DNA of 64,000 nt from Spirochaetota bacterium (GCA_023401595.1 JAEXDQ010000011.1:1-64000), one strand, 5' to 3'. Counted from the stretch's first letter, positions 1-9,131 are shown. Notes: generated by a model not told the origin, from the sequence alone. Program-made: numbers and translations.

Positions 1-187
1 GCCTGATCGTCCCGTGGTCCAGGTACTGCACCACCCGCGGGAACCGGTTCACCCCGTGCGAGTATATCCCGTCCAGGCTGTTGTCCGCGAACACCCGCGC
101 CGCGTCCTCCGCGCTCGCCCCGTCGAAGCCCCGCGACTCCAGCACCCTCTTGAACTCGCTCTTCATCTCTTCATACTGTACTCTCAT
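1..187 (-). CDS. dlgD: 2,3-diketo-L-gulonate reductase DlgD/YiaK family, N-terminal fragment
   Basis: The first 62 codons of a gene that runs off the left edge. The protein begins MRVQYEEMKSEFKRVLESRG and contains YSHGVNRFPRVVQYL. This matches the N-terminus of YiaK/DlgD, an NAD(P)H-dependent reductase of the LDH2/malate dehydrogenase family that acts on 2,3-diketo-L-gulonate. The SHG segment carries the family's conserved histidine. The ATG at 187 follows a GGAG-type ribosome site. Two palindromic operators lie 150-170 nt upstream, and a LacI-family regulator and a YiaL-like gene precede it on the same strand, as expected for a sugar-acid operon. The catalytic and cofactor regions are outside the window, so substrate is inferred from the family only. 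Confidence 0.85.
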   Translation of the reverse strand, partial: MRVQYEEMKSEFKRVLESRGFDGASAEDAARVFADNSLDGIYSHGVNRFPRVVQYLDHGTIR

Positions 188-493
188 GTCCTCTCTCCTA
201 CGACTGGGTGGCCCGGTCTTGTGTATCGCGAGGTCTTCAGGCCCCGCTGGAATAAATTCAAAGCGGACGGAAGGTGTGCGCAAGTAAAATCAATGGATGC
301 GCGCACGCTACCATGCTTCCCGCGCTCAAACAAGCAAACGTTTGCCTGTAAGCGCTTACATACTTATCATCAATCAAGTTTACAAAATTGTCAATAAAAA
401 TTTAGCGAAAAATTAACTCTTGGTACAACAATGAAATACAACAGTATTTACATAAATGTGCCGGAAAAGGCGCGGCGGATCCCCTGAAAAGAC
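188..493. other. intergenic region between LacI-type regulator and dlgD
   Basis: No gene is supported in these 306 bases. The stretch holds the two palindromic operators at 334-360 and an AT-rich part at 361-425 next to the end of the regulator gene. I see no clear terminator hairpin for the regulator. Confidence 0.6.
334..360. promoter_or_regulatory. two adjacent perfect palindromes, likely LacI-family operators
   Basis: GCAAACGTTTGC (334-345) and TGTAAGCGCTTACA (347-360) are both perfect palindromes with a central CG, as LacI/GalR-family proteins prefer. Their centres are 14 bp apart. They lie between the LacI-type regulator and dlgD, both read leftward, so dlgD is the likely target. The second site also fits the catabolite-repression (cre) pattern, so two different LacI-family proteins could bind here. 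Confidence 0.75.
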
Positions 494-1513
494 TCAGTCG
501 TTGAGTGTCGGACACGAACTCGCGCGTATTATGAGCTTCGGCTTCAAATCCATGAACGTCGGTTTCTTTTCCTCGTCCGCCGCTTTGCCGAATGTCATCA
601 ACTTGGTAAGGAGTTCCGCGCATAGCTCACCCTGCGTGCCTGCCAGGTTGTCGACCGACGTCATCCCCGGTATGGAGAGTATCGCGTATTCGGAGTTGTT
701 GTAGCCGGTCACCGCAATATCATGCGGAATGCGTACGCCGAGGCGGGACAGCCCTTTGATCGCCATTACCCCAGTGATGTCCTCGTCGGCGATGATCGCC
801 TGACAATCGGGGTATTCGCCAATAATCCGTTCCATCAGCTTCAGATTGTCCTGGAGGTCATGGGTAGTCCTGATGATCGTGGCGGAACTGTCCCGTCCAT
901 ATTCCTGGATTCTGCTCTGGAATCCGGTCAGCTTTCGCTGGGCGCTGTCGGTCGCGGAGCTTTTCAGGTAGACGAGCCGTCCTCGTCCTTGTCCTATGAG
1001 ATGGTCCACGACCTGGCGCATACCGTAGCCCTCGTCGACCAGGATGCCATAGGCGCCTTCAACCCATCCGTTCGCGATGACCACGGGGATTTCATCCATG
1101 ATGTTTTTCACTTCATCGGGATGATCCCTGAGGAGCTGGAACGCAGAACCGATGAAGATGATTCCATCGATGGCCCGCTCCCTCATGCGCTGGAAGAACC
1201 GCAGAATGTTCTTGAGGTCCGTACCCGTGTCGTACATGATCACGTTGTAGTCGAGCTGGCTGAAATGGCTCTCGATTTCGTGGGCTATCCTCATGTGATG
1301 GATTTCCTGGAAGTGGAGAGCCATGATCGCGACGGTCTTGAGCGACTTGGAACTCATGCCCCGTGCGATGATGCTCGGGGCGTAGTCATGCTTGACCATG
1401 ACGGCCTCAACCCGCTGTCTGGTCTTCTGGCTGACATTGTCTTTTCCGCTGAGTACCCGGGACACCGTCGCGATGGATACGCCGGCTTCTTTCGCGATAT
1501 CATAGATGGTCAA
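494..1513 (-). CDS. LacI/GalR-family transcriptional regulator
   Basis: A 339-residue protein of normal family length. Residues 1-50 are the LacI helix-turn-helix and hinge (TIYDIAKEAGVSIATVSRVL). The rest is a periplasmic-binding-protein-like effector domain, including the typical late segment DIAVTGYNNSEYA. The gene starts 19 bp after the YiaL-like gene and is read with it, so the two probably share a transcript. It likely controls the downstream reductase through the palindromes at 334-360 and senses a sugar acid or sugar; the effector cannot be read from sequence. Confidence 0.93.
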   Translation of the reverse strand: MTIYDIAKEAGVSIATVSRVLSGKDNVSQKTRQRVEAVMVKHDYAPSIIARGMSSKSLKTVAIMALHFQEIHHMRIAHEIESHFSQLDYNVIMYDTGTDLKNILRFFQRMRERAIDGIIFIGSAFQLLRDHPDEVKNIMDEIPVVIANGWVEGAYGILVDEGYGMRQVVDHLIGQGRGRLVYLKSSATDSAQRKLTGFQSRIQEYGRDSSATIIRTTHDLQDNLKLMERIIGEYPDCQAIIADEDITGVMAIKGLSRLGVRIPHDIAVTGYNNSEYAILSIPGMTSVDNLAGTQGELCAELLTKLMTFGKAADEEKKPTFMDLKPKLIIRASSCPTLND

Positions 1514-1532
1514 GGTGCGCCTCTGTGTCGGT

Positions 1533-2003
1533 TCAGTCGGTCATCCTGACCTTCATGACCAGCTTGTGTATATGCTTGGGCTGTTCATCGACGCTGATTC
1601 CCGGCATATGCGCGTCGGAAGGGAAAAGCACCACGACCTGTCCCGGCAGCATGTGGATGGCGTCGCATCCTTTGCTGTCCCCGACCCTGAAGTCTATGTC
1701 GTTGTCGGCGTTGTACGGTACGGAGGTCTCCAGTCCGGCTTCGGCTCTGCTGAACATCCATTCCTCGCCCTCGATGACCATCTGGACGTCCGCGTACACA
1801 CGGTGCGTCTCCAGCTTTCCCTGCGACAGCAGTTTTGAGTCGTATTCGGAAATCAACGCGAAGACGTTGTCTCCGTCGATAGGGTGTTTTCCCAGGGGAA
1901 GCCCCTTCCAGGATTCAGCGGCGAGCCACGCCATGGCTTTTTCAAAACGCTTCTGCAAATTCGGGCAGGGCATGCGCAGGTCTTTGTTCGTACCGACGAT
2001 CAT
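1533..2003 (-). CDS. YhcH/YjgK/YiaL-family (DUF386) cupin-like protein
   Basis: A 156-residue cupin-like protein of the family containing E. coli YiaL, NanQ and EbgC. The segment HRVYADVQMVIEGEE with its downstream acidic and histidine residues (FPSDAHMPG, KHIHKLVMKV) is the family's metal-binding core. The ATG at 2003 follows GAGGAA at good spacing; the open frame extends 29 codons further but that part is AT-rich and lacks a ribosome site. In E. coli yiaL lies beside yiaK, and here it lies two genes from a yiaK/dlgD homologue. A role as an accessory isomerase or anomerase in sugar-acid use is plausible but unproven. Confidence 0.88.
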   Translation of the reverse strand: MIVGTNKDLRMPCPNLQKRFEKAMAWLAAESWKGLPLGKHPIDGDNVFALISEYDSKLLSQGKLETHRVYADVQMVIEGEEWMFSRAEAGLETSVPYNADNDIDFRVGDSKGCDAIHMLPGQVVVLFPSDAHMPGISVDEQPKHIHKLVMKVRMTD

Positions 2004-2213
2004 GTTTTCATTCCTCACTTTTTTACGATATAGGTTATTATTATCGGAATTTTCTCCGTCTATGCAAGTGAGGACAATGTTTTTTCGCATATAGCGGTGT
2101 CTTTGGCCGTACCGCTCGCTATACCGATCTCCGTATCGCTCGTCGTACCGCTCGCCGGTCTGACAACGCGCAAACGCCGCCTTTCACCGGACCGGAGGCC
2201 CTCATGGCCCCCG

Positions 2214-3311
2214 TCAGTCCACGTATCGAATCGTCTCCCAGATTTTGTTGTAGGTCTCCAGATTGGACCCCAGGTCTTCCTTCAGCTCATAGTTCGTCAG
2301 CATGTCTACGGTATAGAACGGGGTCGTCGTAGTATATTGTTCCGCCGCAGGATTGACCGAGGCGGGGAAATGGAACCTGTCGAGGAATTTCGCGTAGATT
2401 TCCGGGCGCTGGATGAAATTGATGAATTCATGTGCGAGGTCGATGTGTTTCGCCCCTTTGGGGATGCACATCGAATCGATGTACATCGGCCCTCCATCCT
2501 GAGGCAGGAAGAAATCGACGTTCCCCCACTTGTCCTCGGAAAGCTCTTCAAAAACAGCTTCGGCGTATCCCTGTACTACCCAGAATTCGCCTGAGGCGAA
2601 GGACTTGGCGAACCCTTCCGCATCAAACTTGACCAGATTGGGTTTCCATGTATCGTTCACCAGCTTGCGGGCGGCTTCGAGCTGCGCCGGATCCGTCGTG
2701 TTCACCGAATATCCCAGATAGGCGAGCGCGTCCCCCATGACCTCCCTCATGTCGTCCATCATGCACATGCGTCCGGCGAGCCGCTTGTCTCCGAAAATAT
2801 TCCAATCATGGGCGTAGTCCTTGACCATGCTCTTGTTGACCGCGATACCGGCGGCCCCCATGAAATAGGGGACCGAGTACGCCATGTCGGGATCGTAGGT
2901 AGCCTTGGACAGCACCAGGTCGCTGATATTTGCCGAATTGGGAATTTTCGCCAGATCGATGGGTTCAAGCATGCCGAGCGTCATCATGATGGACACATAG
3001 TCCCCCGACGGGAATACGATATCGTAGCCCTGTCCGCCGCCGGCCATCATTTTTGCGAACATCTCCTCGTTCGAGGCGAAATAGTCGAGGACGACATCGC
3101 AGTTGAACTCCTGTTCGAACTGCGCGATCACCTCGTCCGGCGTATAATAGGACCAATTGTAGACATATAGCTTGCGGTCGGAGGTTTTGCGCGAGGCGGA
3201 GGAGGCTTCGTCCCCTCCCTTGGAACAACCGGTCAGCAGTGTGGACAGGAACAGGGCGACGAGCAATATGCACATGATTGCGATTGATGAGCGATTGGTA
3301 GGTTTGCGCAT
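2214..3311 (-). CDS. spermidine/putrescine-type ABC transporter substrate-binding protein (PotD/PotF-like)
   Basis: A 365-residue lipoprotein with a signal peptide ending in the lipobox LLTGC (cysteine near residue 27). The mature part starts LYVYNWSYYTPDEVIAQFEQ, the classic PotD/PotF beginning, and the family's later pattern is present (SGDYVSIMMTLGMLEPID, GAKHIDLAHEFINFIQRPE). It should bind a polyamine-like amine outside the cell. The start at 3311 is supported by AGGAGG seven bases upstream; an extra 53 in-frame codons before it are ignored. No potA, potB or potC homologue is next to it, so it is an orphan here, possibly serving a transporter encoded elsewhere. Confidence 0.92.
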   Translation of the reverse strand: MRKPTNRSSIAIMCILLVALFLSTLLTGCSKGGDEASSASRKTSDRKLYVYNWSYYTPDEVIAQFEQEFNCDVVLDYFASNEEMFAKMMAGGGQGYDIVFPSGDYVSIMMTLGMLEPIDLAKIPNSANISDLVLSKATYDPDMAYSVPYFMGAAGIAVNKSMVKDYAHDWNIFGDKRLAGRMCMMDDMREVMGDALAYLGYSVNTTDPAQLEAARKLVNDTWKPNLVKFDAEGFAKSFASGEFWVVQGYAEAVFEELSEDKWGNVDFFLPQDGGPMYIDSMCIPKGAKHIDLAHEFINFIQRPEIYAKFLDRFHFPASVNPAAEQYTTTTPFYTVDMLTNYELKEDLGSNLETYNKIWETIRYVD

Positions 3312-3611
3312 GGCAATACCTCCTGAAGAGAGGTTCACCCGTCCAGGACAATCCATGATCGTTCCCTGGAACGTGACGGACAATCCCTGGAAGCATGCTC
3401 CAAGGACTGGTTCTGGTCGTTTATATCTCAAGCTGGAATATCTCTGAAAAGGGAAAAACGGATAGGGCATGATGGATCTGTCTTCATAGTGAAGTCCTCC
3501 GTTTCACGGTGTGTTTGTAAGCGAATCATTGTAGTATTTTGTCCGTGTAGTCAATATGTCACTTGGCAAAAAAAACAAATATGGGATAATCTTCCTGTAA
3601 GGTGGGTATGG
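3312..3611. promoter_or_regulatory. divergent intergenic region with promoter for the AraC-type regulator
   Basis: About 300 bases between divergent genes. TTGGCA (3563-3568) and GATAAT (3585-3590), 16 bp apart, form a sigma70-like promoter reading right. It would start RNA near 3597, just before an AAGGTGG ribosome site and the GTG at 3612. A 9-bp direct repeat, GGACAATCC (3346-3354 and 3378-3386, 32 bp apart), may be a binding site for the leftward gene. Confidence 0.55.
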
Positions 3612-5774
3612 GTGGAAAATTCCGTCGCGTCTGAAAAAGTCCGGTCGGTTCGTTTTACTTGGGTGAGGTTCGTCCTGCCGATGGTTCTTGCCGCCATGGC
3701 GTTGAGCCTGGTCCTGTATCAGCAATTTGAAAGGATTTCCTTGAACATGCTGGAACGGACGAACCGGGACATGCTGAACCAGAGCGATTCTATCGTCAAC
3801 TATATCAACGATATGATCTATACCAGCGGCATGCAGCTTTTCTACGATGAAACGATTTCCGTTCTCCGTACCTCGGAGGACGTCGGCAACGGGACGCTCG
3901 TGGAGGGGGTGCGGAAGCTTGATACGTTCGGTGGCTACAGCTCCTCGATACAGTCCGTCTATATCTACAATGGACGTAAGGATATGTTTTTTACCACCAG
4001 CAATGTTCCCGGCGCGCCTTCTTCGGAGTTTTTCGACCAAGGCGTCCTTGATCTGCTGGAACAAGTATACCCGTCTTCACGGATGCGGCCGACCTACCGT
4101 TACGTACCGAAACCTTATAGCCGGGGGCTCGTCGAAGTCAATACATATATTTTGTTCGAAGAGAACGCGGATGGGCTGTTCGACAACGCCATGATCGTCA
4201 ACGTCTATGCCGACTGGCTTGATACGGTTCTCGCATCGTTTCTTGGGGAGACGGAAGTCCTTGTATTGAATGAGCAGGGCAGGGTGATCGGGAAGACCTT
4301 TGAAATCGGTCCGCAGCAGCAACAGGAGGTGGAACGCCTGATCCGTACCAGAACCAGCGACGCCGGTCGATTCATCGTCAGCAACAGCTTTGGAAAAAAC
4401 CTGTATCTGTACAGCGCTTTCGGAACTACCGACTGGTGCTTCGTCCGTCATCTCGGTTGGAACGAATTGTTCGCTGAACTGGATATGATGAAGACTTATA
4501 CATATGCGGGGATTTTCTGTGTTCTCGCCTTGGTCTCTTTCCTGGGGCTCAGGAACTCCCTGAGGTTCTTCATGCCCTTGAAGCAGATAGCCGATACGCT
4601 CCAGAAAAGTCAACTGTCCGCCGACCCTTTGCCGGTAGTCGACTATGTAGATAAACTGGTAGTTACCTCGCACACAGCGAAAACCGTGGAAAAAAACTAT
4701 ATCAGGCATCTTCGTTCGGAATATCTGAGGCAATTGCTGTCCGTAGATAGCGGAAAAATTGAAAATCTGAGAGTCGAATTCTCCATGTATGAGGTCCCTT
4801 TCCGTTGCGATGAACCGTTCTCCCTTTTGTCGCTCTCTATGGACGGTGAGGCGTTGCTCGGTGATATCGAACGAATAGCGGAGTCCTGTTGTTGCGTCAG
4901 GATGAACAACCGAGCCGTCTGTTTCCTGCAAGGGGGAGTCGATTGCCTGATGCTGGAACGGATTTGTATCCAATATGACTGTTATTGCTCTTTGGGCGAA
5001 CCTATCCGATGGACGGATAATATCAGACTTGCTTTTGAACGGATTGAGGAAGGCTTGGCCTACCATATGTTCCCGACTTGCCATGAACTGATTTATCGTG
5101 AATGGATGCTGGACCGAAAGTACTCTTCTCTGCCGAGCAGGCTGAACATGGAACCTCAGATTCTTTCGTCGCTGTCCCAGGCGAAGCTGGACGATGCGTT
5201 CCTTCAATACAAGGAATACCGCGACGCAATAAGTCTCTGCCGGTTCAGCTACATTGTATTTACATTGAAGCGTCTCTATTTGGCCTCGTTGGGACATCCT
5301 GATTCTGTTGATGAAAGCGTATTGGAACGACTTGACCATGCGTTGAGGATTCAGCAGGACGGCGCCGCGGTGGATATGGTTTTCCAAGAGACCTTTGAAC
5401 GTCGGGTGGAAAGCATCTTGAAATCCAAGGAGAGCCGTATCGGAATGATGCTTGAGCAGGTGCGGCGGATCATCGAACGGGATTATGCCGACGTCAATCT
5501 CGGCGTACAGAGTATCGCCGATGAGCTTTCCCTGTCCAGCGTCTATCTGGGCAAATTGTTCAGGAGCAATACCGGACACTCCATAGCGGAGGAGATCAAT
5601 GTCTGCCGTCTGGAACATGCCAGGCGCCTGTTGGCTGAAACCGACTTGCCTGTCCAGGAGGTATCGGCGCGGGCAGGTTTCCCAAATGCCAAGTATTTCT
5701 TTACCTTGTTCCGAAATGCTATGAACCAGACGCCGGCTCGATATAGGGAGCTGGAACGGAAGGTGTGTCAATGA
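3612..5774 (+). CDS. membrane-bound Cache-sensor AraC-family transcriptional regulator
   Basis: A 720-residue one-component sensor. A cytoplasmic N-terminus is followed by a membrane helix at about 20-37, a roughly 260-residue extracytoplasmic region of dCache type, a second helix near 297-315 (IFCVLALVSFLGL), a long linker, and a C-terminal AraC DNA-binding domain from about 620 (QSIADELSLSSVYLGKLFR). The architecture matches membrane AraC regulators of firmicutes and spirochaetes that sense sugars outside the cell. The GTG start fits the mapped promoter and the AAGGTGG site; the longer frame upstream is not expected to be translated. The stop overlaps the next ATG by four bases, so the regulator is translationally coupled to a tethered binding protein. 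It probably controls the transporter at 8.1-13.1 kb. Confidence 0.9.
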   Translation: MENSVASEKVRSVRFTWVRFVLPMVLAAMALSLVLYQQFERISLNMLERTNRDMLNQSDSIVNYINDMIYTSGMQLFYDETISVLRTSEDVGNGTLVEGVRKLDTFGGYSSSIQSVYIYNGRKDMFFTTSNVPGAPSSEFFDQGVLDLLEQVYPSSRMRPTYRYVPKPYSRGLVEVNTYILFEENADGLFDNAMIVNVYADWLDTVLASFLGETEVLVLNEQGRVIGKTFEIGPQQQQEVERLIRTRTSDAGRFIVSNSFGKNLYLYSAFGTTDWCFVRHLGWNELFAELDMMKTYTYAGIFCVLALVSFLGLRNSLRFFMPLKQIADTLQKSQLSADPLPVVDYVDKLVVTSHTAKTVEKNYIRHLRSEYLRQLLSVDSGKIENLRVEFSMYEVPFRCDEPFSLLSLSMDGEALLGDIERIAESCCCVRMNNRAVCFLQGGVDCLMLERICIQYDCYCSLGEPIRWTDNIRLAFERIEEGLAYHMFPTCHELIYREWMLDRKYSSLPSRLNMEPQILSSLSQAKLDDAFLQYKEYRDAISLCRFSYIVFTLKRLYLASLGHPDSVDESVLERLDHALRIQQDGAAVDMVFQETFERRVESILKSKESRIGMMLEQVRRIIERDYADVNLGVQSIADELSLSSVYLGKLFRSNTGHSIAEEINVCRLEHARRLLAETDLPVQEVSARAGFPNAKYFFTLFRNAMNQTPARYRELERKVCQ

Positions 5775-6805
5775 GAAGAAAACGGCTGCTCTACCATACA
5801 ACGATTCTGTTTCTCCTTTTCCTTATATCCATCATTGCGGGTACGGTTCTTATCTATGTACGTTTGCATCGGCAAACGGAACAGGTGTTTTCACCGGAAA
5901 TCGCCCCGGAGAGGATGAAACGTCATGTTGTCATCTATTCTTCTTTACAGGAATCGCAGCTTGAAGCTCTGAAACTGGCTTTTGAAGCGCAGCATCCGGA
6001 TGTCCTGCTGGATTATTATTGTGCGGGAACCGGTAAGATTCTGACGAAAGTCTCCGCTGAAAGACAGCAGGGGGCCATACAGGCTGACTTGCTGTGGGTC
6101 GGCGACCCCGACTCGTATACGACATATCTTGATGCGGATCTGTTGATTTCCTATTCCAGCCAATATGAGGATGATATCCCTGAACAATTTCGGTTCGCCG
6201 ATTCCCGTTTGACCGCCGCCCGGCTGATCGTCATGGGGTTCGCCTACAACACCAGGGAGATGAAGGGAAAGCGGCCGCCGGCCACATGGAACGATCTGCT
6301 GAGTACTGACCGCGTAGTATTCGCCGATCCTGCGAGTTCCGGTACCATGCTGTACACCTTGCGGGCGTTGACACGCGACTCCCGGTATGGCTGGGACTAT
6401 TGGAAAGCGCTGAAAGCGTCGGGCGCCGAAGTATGCGGCGGAAGCGGGGCGACCGGTTATCAGGTCGGAGTCGGGGTATATCAGGTCGGGATCGTCGCTG
6501 ATCATGTCGCCGCCATGGTCAGGAACATGGGCTTGCCCGTCGCCTTCGTCTATCCCGAGGATTGTCTCGTTATCCCCAGCCCCATAGCCCTGTTCAAAGA
6601 CAGTCCCAATCCGGAGGAGGGGCGGTTGCTGTTCGATTTTATCCTGAGCGACGCAGGGCAGGCCGTACTTGCGTCCGTGGATATCGTGCCTGTCAGAGGC
6701 GGATTTTCTTTGCCGCCGCATACGTCCGTCGATATGGATGAAGCTGCCGGCTCTCCCGTCCGTCAGGAATTGTTGGATCGATTTGACGCCCTGTTCTTGA
6801 GATGA
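5771..6805 (+). CDS. membrane-anchored iron/sugar-phosphate-type solute-binding protein
   Basis: A 344-residue protein with one N-terminal membrane helix (about 9-30) and no cleavage site or lipobox, so the binding domain should stay tethered outside the membrane. The domain belongs to the AfuA/FbpA/HptA group: HVVIYSSLQESQLEALKLAF, LDYYCAGTGKILTKV, and PSPIALFKDSPNPEEGRLL. It is clearly paralogous to the free binding protein at 8121-9131; both share the same order of segments. It begins inside the stop of the Cache-AraC gene (ATGA overlap). A tethered paralogue coupled to a sensor suggests a ligand-sensing rather than a transport role, as HptA works in staphylococci. Ligand unknown; a phosphorylated sugar is one option, ferric iron another. 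Confidence 0.87.
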   Translation: MRRKRLLYHTTILFLLFLISIIAGTVLIYVRLHRQTEQVFSPEIAPERMKRHVVIYSSLQESQLEALKLAFEAQHPDVLLDYYCAGTGKILTKVSAERQQGAIQADLLWVGDPDSYTTYLDADLLISYSSQYEDDIPEQFRFADSRLTAARLIVMGFAYNTREMKGKRPPATWNDLLSTDRVVFADPASSGTMLYTLRALTRDSRYGWDYWKALKASGAEVCGGSGATGYQVGVGVYQVGIVADHVAAMVRNMGLPVAFVYPEDCLVIPSPIALFKDSPNPEEGRLLFDFILSDAGQAVLASVDIVPVRGGFSLPPHTSVDMDEAAGSPVRQELLDRFDALFLR

Positions 6806-6818
6806 TGCTTTCCTGGAG

Positions 6819-7844
6819 CTATAGGGGGAGGGTCGGGACGACCTCGACGGCGTATTGTTTTTGCTGCTGGATGTAATTATTGAGTTCTTCCGGTCCCATG
6901 TACATCAATGGCAAGTCGAGCGTCTCGCTGAGTTCCTTCATCTGAGGATCCTCCATGGCTTGGTTGAACGCCTGCAGCAGGCGCTCAACGATGGCCTGCG
7001 GAGTATCTTTGGGCGCGACCAAAGCCCTTGCTGAACCGAATACCAGATCGAAGCCTTGCTCTTTCAATGTGGGAACGTCAGGAAAGGCGGTCAGCCGTTC
7101 ATTCGTAAAGGAACAGAGCAGCAGGAATTCGTTGTTCCTGACATAGTCGGCGACTTCCGATATCTTCGCTACCGCGGCCTCCACCCGTCCGTCCAGCAAA
7201 GCCGAAAGCATATCCGTCGAACCTCCGAAAGGGATGTGTGTGACGTCGATGTCCGCTTCTTTGCAGAGGCTTGCCGCGGCGATATGGTTGCTGGCCCTGT
7301 AGCCGTTGTTGCCTACTGTGATTGCGAAAGGATAGGCTTTCGCATGTCGGATGAACGCCTCCAGCGTTGTAAGCCGGCTATCGGTTCTGACGACCAGTAC
7401 GCTGGGATCGTAGACTTGGTTCATGATCGGGGTGATATGTTCATCGTCGTACAACGTCTTTCTATCCAACGGCAAAGAGACGAAGGTCGGCAGATTGATG
7501 AATCCTATGGTATAGCCGTCCGGCTTGGCGTTGCAGAGCTTGGCGTAGCCGAGTTCCCCATCTGCGCCGCTGAGGTTTTTGACGACCAGGCTGACAGGAA
7601 GATATTTCTGTGCGACGGAGCAAAGTGCGCGAGCGCCGATATCCGTCCCGCCCCCCGCCTTGTAAGCCACTATGACGGTGATATCTTGAGCTGGATATTG
7701 GGTGTCGTAGTTCTCTTGTCCAACGGCAGTGCCGGATATGCTCTCTTCTGTCACCGTCTGTTCGATTCTTCTATCACAGCCCGCGGTCATGAAGATTATA
7801 CAGACTAATGACGCAATGAAGATGTAACGACCTGTTCCTCTCAT
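6819..7844 (-). CDS. TctC/Bug-family tricarboxylate-type binding lipoprotein
   Basis: A 341-residue lipoprotein with lipobox TAGC near residue 23. The mature domain has TctC hallmarks: ITVIVAYKAGGGTDIGARAL, VVKNLSGADGELGYAKL, VGNNGYRASNHIAAASLC and the late VPTLKEQGFDLVFGSARAL. TctC/Bug proteins bind carboxylates for TctAB transporters or act as extracytoplasmic sensors. No tctA or tctB gene is nearby, so sensing or service to a distant transporter is likely. An AAGGGG ribosome site precedes ATG 7844. It converges with the tethered binding protein with only 13 bases between stops, and it is divergent from the transporter operon; AraC-type boxes lie in that shared upstream region. Confidence 0.9.
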   Translation of the reverse strand: MRGTGRYIFIASLVCIIFMTAGCDRRIEQTVTEESISGTAVGQENYDTQYPAQDITVIVAYKAGGGTDIGARALCSVAQKYLPVSLVVKNLSGADGELGYAKLCNAKPDGYTIGFINLPTFVSLPLDRKTLYDDEHITPIMNQVYDPSVLVVRTDSRLTTLEAFIRHAKAYPFAITVGNNGYRASNHIAAASLCKEADIDVTHIPFGGSTDMLSALLDGRVEAAVAKISEVADYVRNNEFLLLCSFTNERLTAFPDVPTLKEQGFDLVFGSARALVAPKDTPQAIVERLLQAFNQAMEDPQMKELSETLDLPLMYMGPEELNNYIQQQKQYAVEVVPTLPL

Positions 7845-8120
7845 AAACCCCTTCTCTGTCTCGTCGACATGCTACCATTGAAATTGTTGTTCCGTATAGG
7901 AAAAAATGTATTATGTTCAGATTTCTGACTCATGATTAAATTTCTAACTATAAATATGATAAAGATTTACTTGACGTATTTGAAAAACGGGGATTAGGAT
8001 GAACCACAAAACAAAGACAGTGATATGCGGATTTCTGACTTGTTCCCTGCAATTGTTCTACAGGTATAAAAGTTTGGTCTTCCGCACTTTCAGTCGCTGT
8101 CGAATCAAAGTGGAGGGACT
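7845..8120. promoter_or_regulatory. divergent regulatory region: three ATTTCTRACT boxes and two rightward promoters
   Basis: ATTTCTGACT occurs at 7921-7930 and 8031-8040, and ATTTCTAACT at 7940-7949; the first two copies in order are 19 bp apart on the same strand. AraC-family proteins typically bind such direct repeats. Two rightward promoters are visible: TTGACG (7971-7976) with TAGGAT (7995-8000), 18-bp gap; and TTGTTC (8040-8045) with TATAAA (8065-8070), 19-bp gap. The 8031 box abuts the second -35, where a class II activator would sit. A strong GGAGG site precedes ATG 8121. Confidence 0.6.
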
Positions 8121-9131
8121 ATGAAAAAGGGTCTTGTGGTTCTGTTGGTGTTCCTGTCGGTATGTTCCATGATGTTCGCGACAGGGGATAAGGAGTCAGC
8201 TTCCGGTGAGAAGCTCAAGCTGATGGTCTATACATCTATGAAGGAGAATCTGATCGGAAGCATCCGGGACGCCTTCTTGGCGGAACACCCCGAAGTGGAA
8301 TTCGATTACTATTCCGCCGGCGCCGGCAAGCTGATGGCCAAGATCGCTACGGAACGACAGGCAGGCGCGATCGCCTGTGACGTATTGTGGACTTCCGAGG
8401 TGCCTGACTTCATCGGATTGCGCAACGAGGGCGTACTCATGCCGTATATGAGCCCTGAACGGGACAACGTGATCTCGACCATAGACGATCCCGACGGTTA
8501 TTTCACCGCCGCCCGTCTTGGTACATTGGGTATTTGCTACAATACCACGAAGATACAGGAACCGCCGAAGACTTGGGAAGATCTTCTCAAGCCCGAATAC
8601 AAAGGCAATTTCTCTATTGCGAACCCCGCGTTGTCCGGAACCTCCATGGTTTCCGTGGCGATGATCGTTGAGAACCTGGGCTGGGACTACATCCAGAAGC
8701 TTGCCGACAATGGCGCGAGAATGGGACAGGGCTCCGGTCAGGTCGTCGACGACACTGCCGCTGGCGACACCTACGCTGCCATAGGCGTCGATTACATCAC
8801 ATTGGACAAGATCGCCAAAGGCGCGAACCTCGGTTTCGCCTATACCGACCAGATGCTCGTAGTCCCCAGTCCGGTAGCCATCATGGCGGAAAGCAAGAAT
8901 GCGGAAGCGGCGAAGCTGTTCGTCGATTTCCTGCTCTCCAAGAAGGGGCAGGAATGCGTGGCCGCGGCCTATACTCTGCCTGTCCGTGACGACATCGAAC
9001 CCCGGCTTGACATGGGGTTGGTACATCCCGATGAGGCAAAGAGCCGGGCTATGGCGCTTGATTATGAGGCCCTGGCGGATCATAAGGCGGCGTATATAGA
9101 GAAATTCACTTCAATCATCCAAGGCAAATAA
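8121..9131 (+). CDS. secreted AfuA/FbpA-type ABC substrate-binding protein
   Basis: A 336-residue protein with a Sec signal peptide (hydrophobic core to about 18, cleavage near FATG) and no lipobox cysteine. The mature chain begins LKLMVYTSMKENLIGSIRDA and contains FDYYSAGAGKLMAKIATE, the signature of the family that includes FbpA (ferric iron), AfuA (hexose phosphate), PgtC-like and HptA proteins. It is the first gene of a four-gene operon with two ATPases and one double permease. A 12-bp hairpin follows the stop. The tyrosine pattern of classical ferric-binding FbpA is not obvious to me, so I lean towards an organophosphate or sugar-phosphate ligand, with moderate doubt. Confidence 0.9.
   Translation: MKKGLVVLLVFLSVCSMMFATGDKESASGEKLKLMVYTSMKENLIGSIRDAFLAEHPEVEFDYYSAGAGKLMAKIATERQAGAIACDVLWTSEVPDFIGLRNEGVLMPYMSPERDNVISTIDDPDGYFTAARLGTLGICYNTTKIQEPPKTWEDLLKPEYKGNFSIANPALSGTSMVSVAMIVENLGWDYIQKLADNGARMGQGSGQVVDDTAAGDTYAAIGVDYITLDKIAKGANLGFAYTDQMLVVPSPVAIMAESKNAEAAKLFVDFLLSKKGQECVAAAYTLPVRDDIEPRLDMGLVHPDEAKSRAMALDYEALADHKAAYIEKFTSIIQGK

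Noticed and set aside
4077..5801. Leftward 574-codon frame opposite the Cache-AraC gene
   Set aside because: The rightward protein has clear AraC domains; the opposite frame has none.
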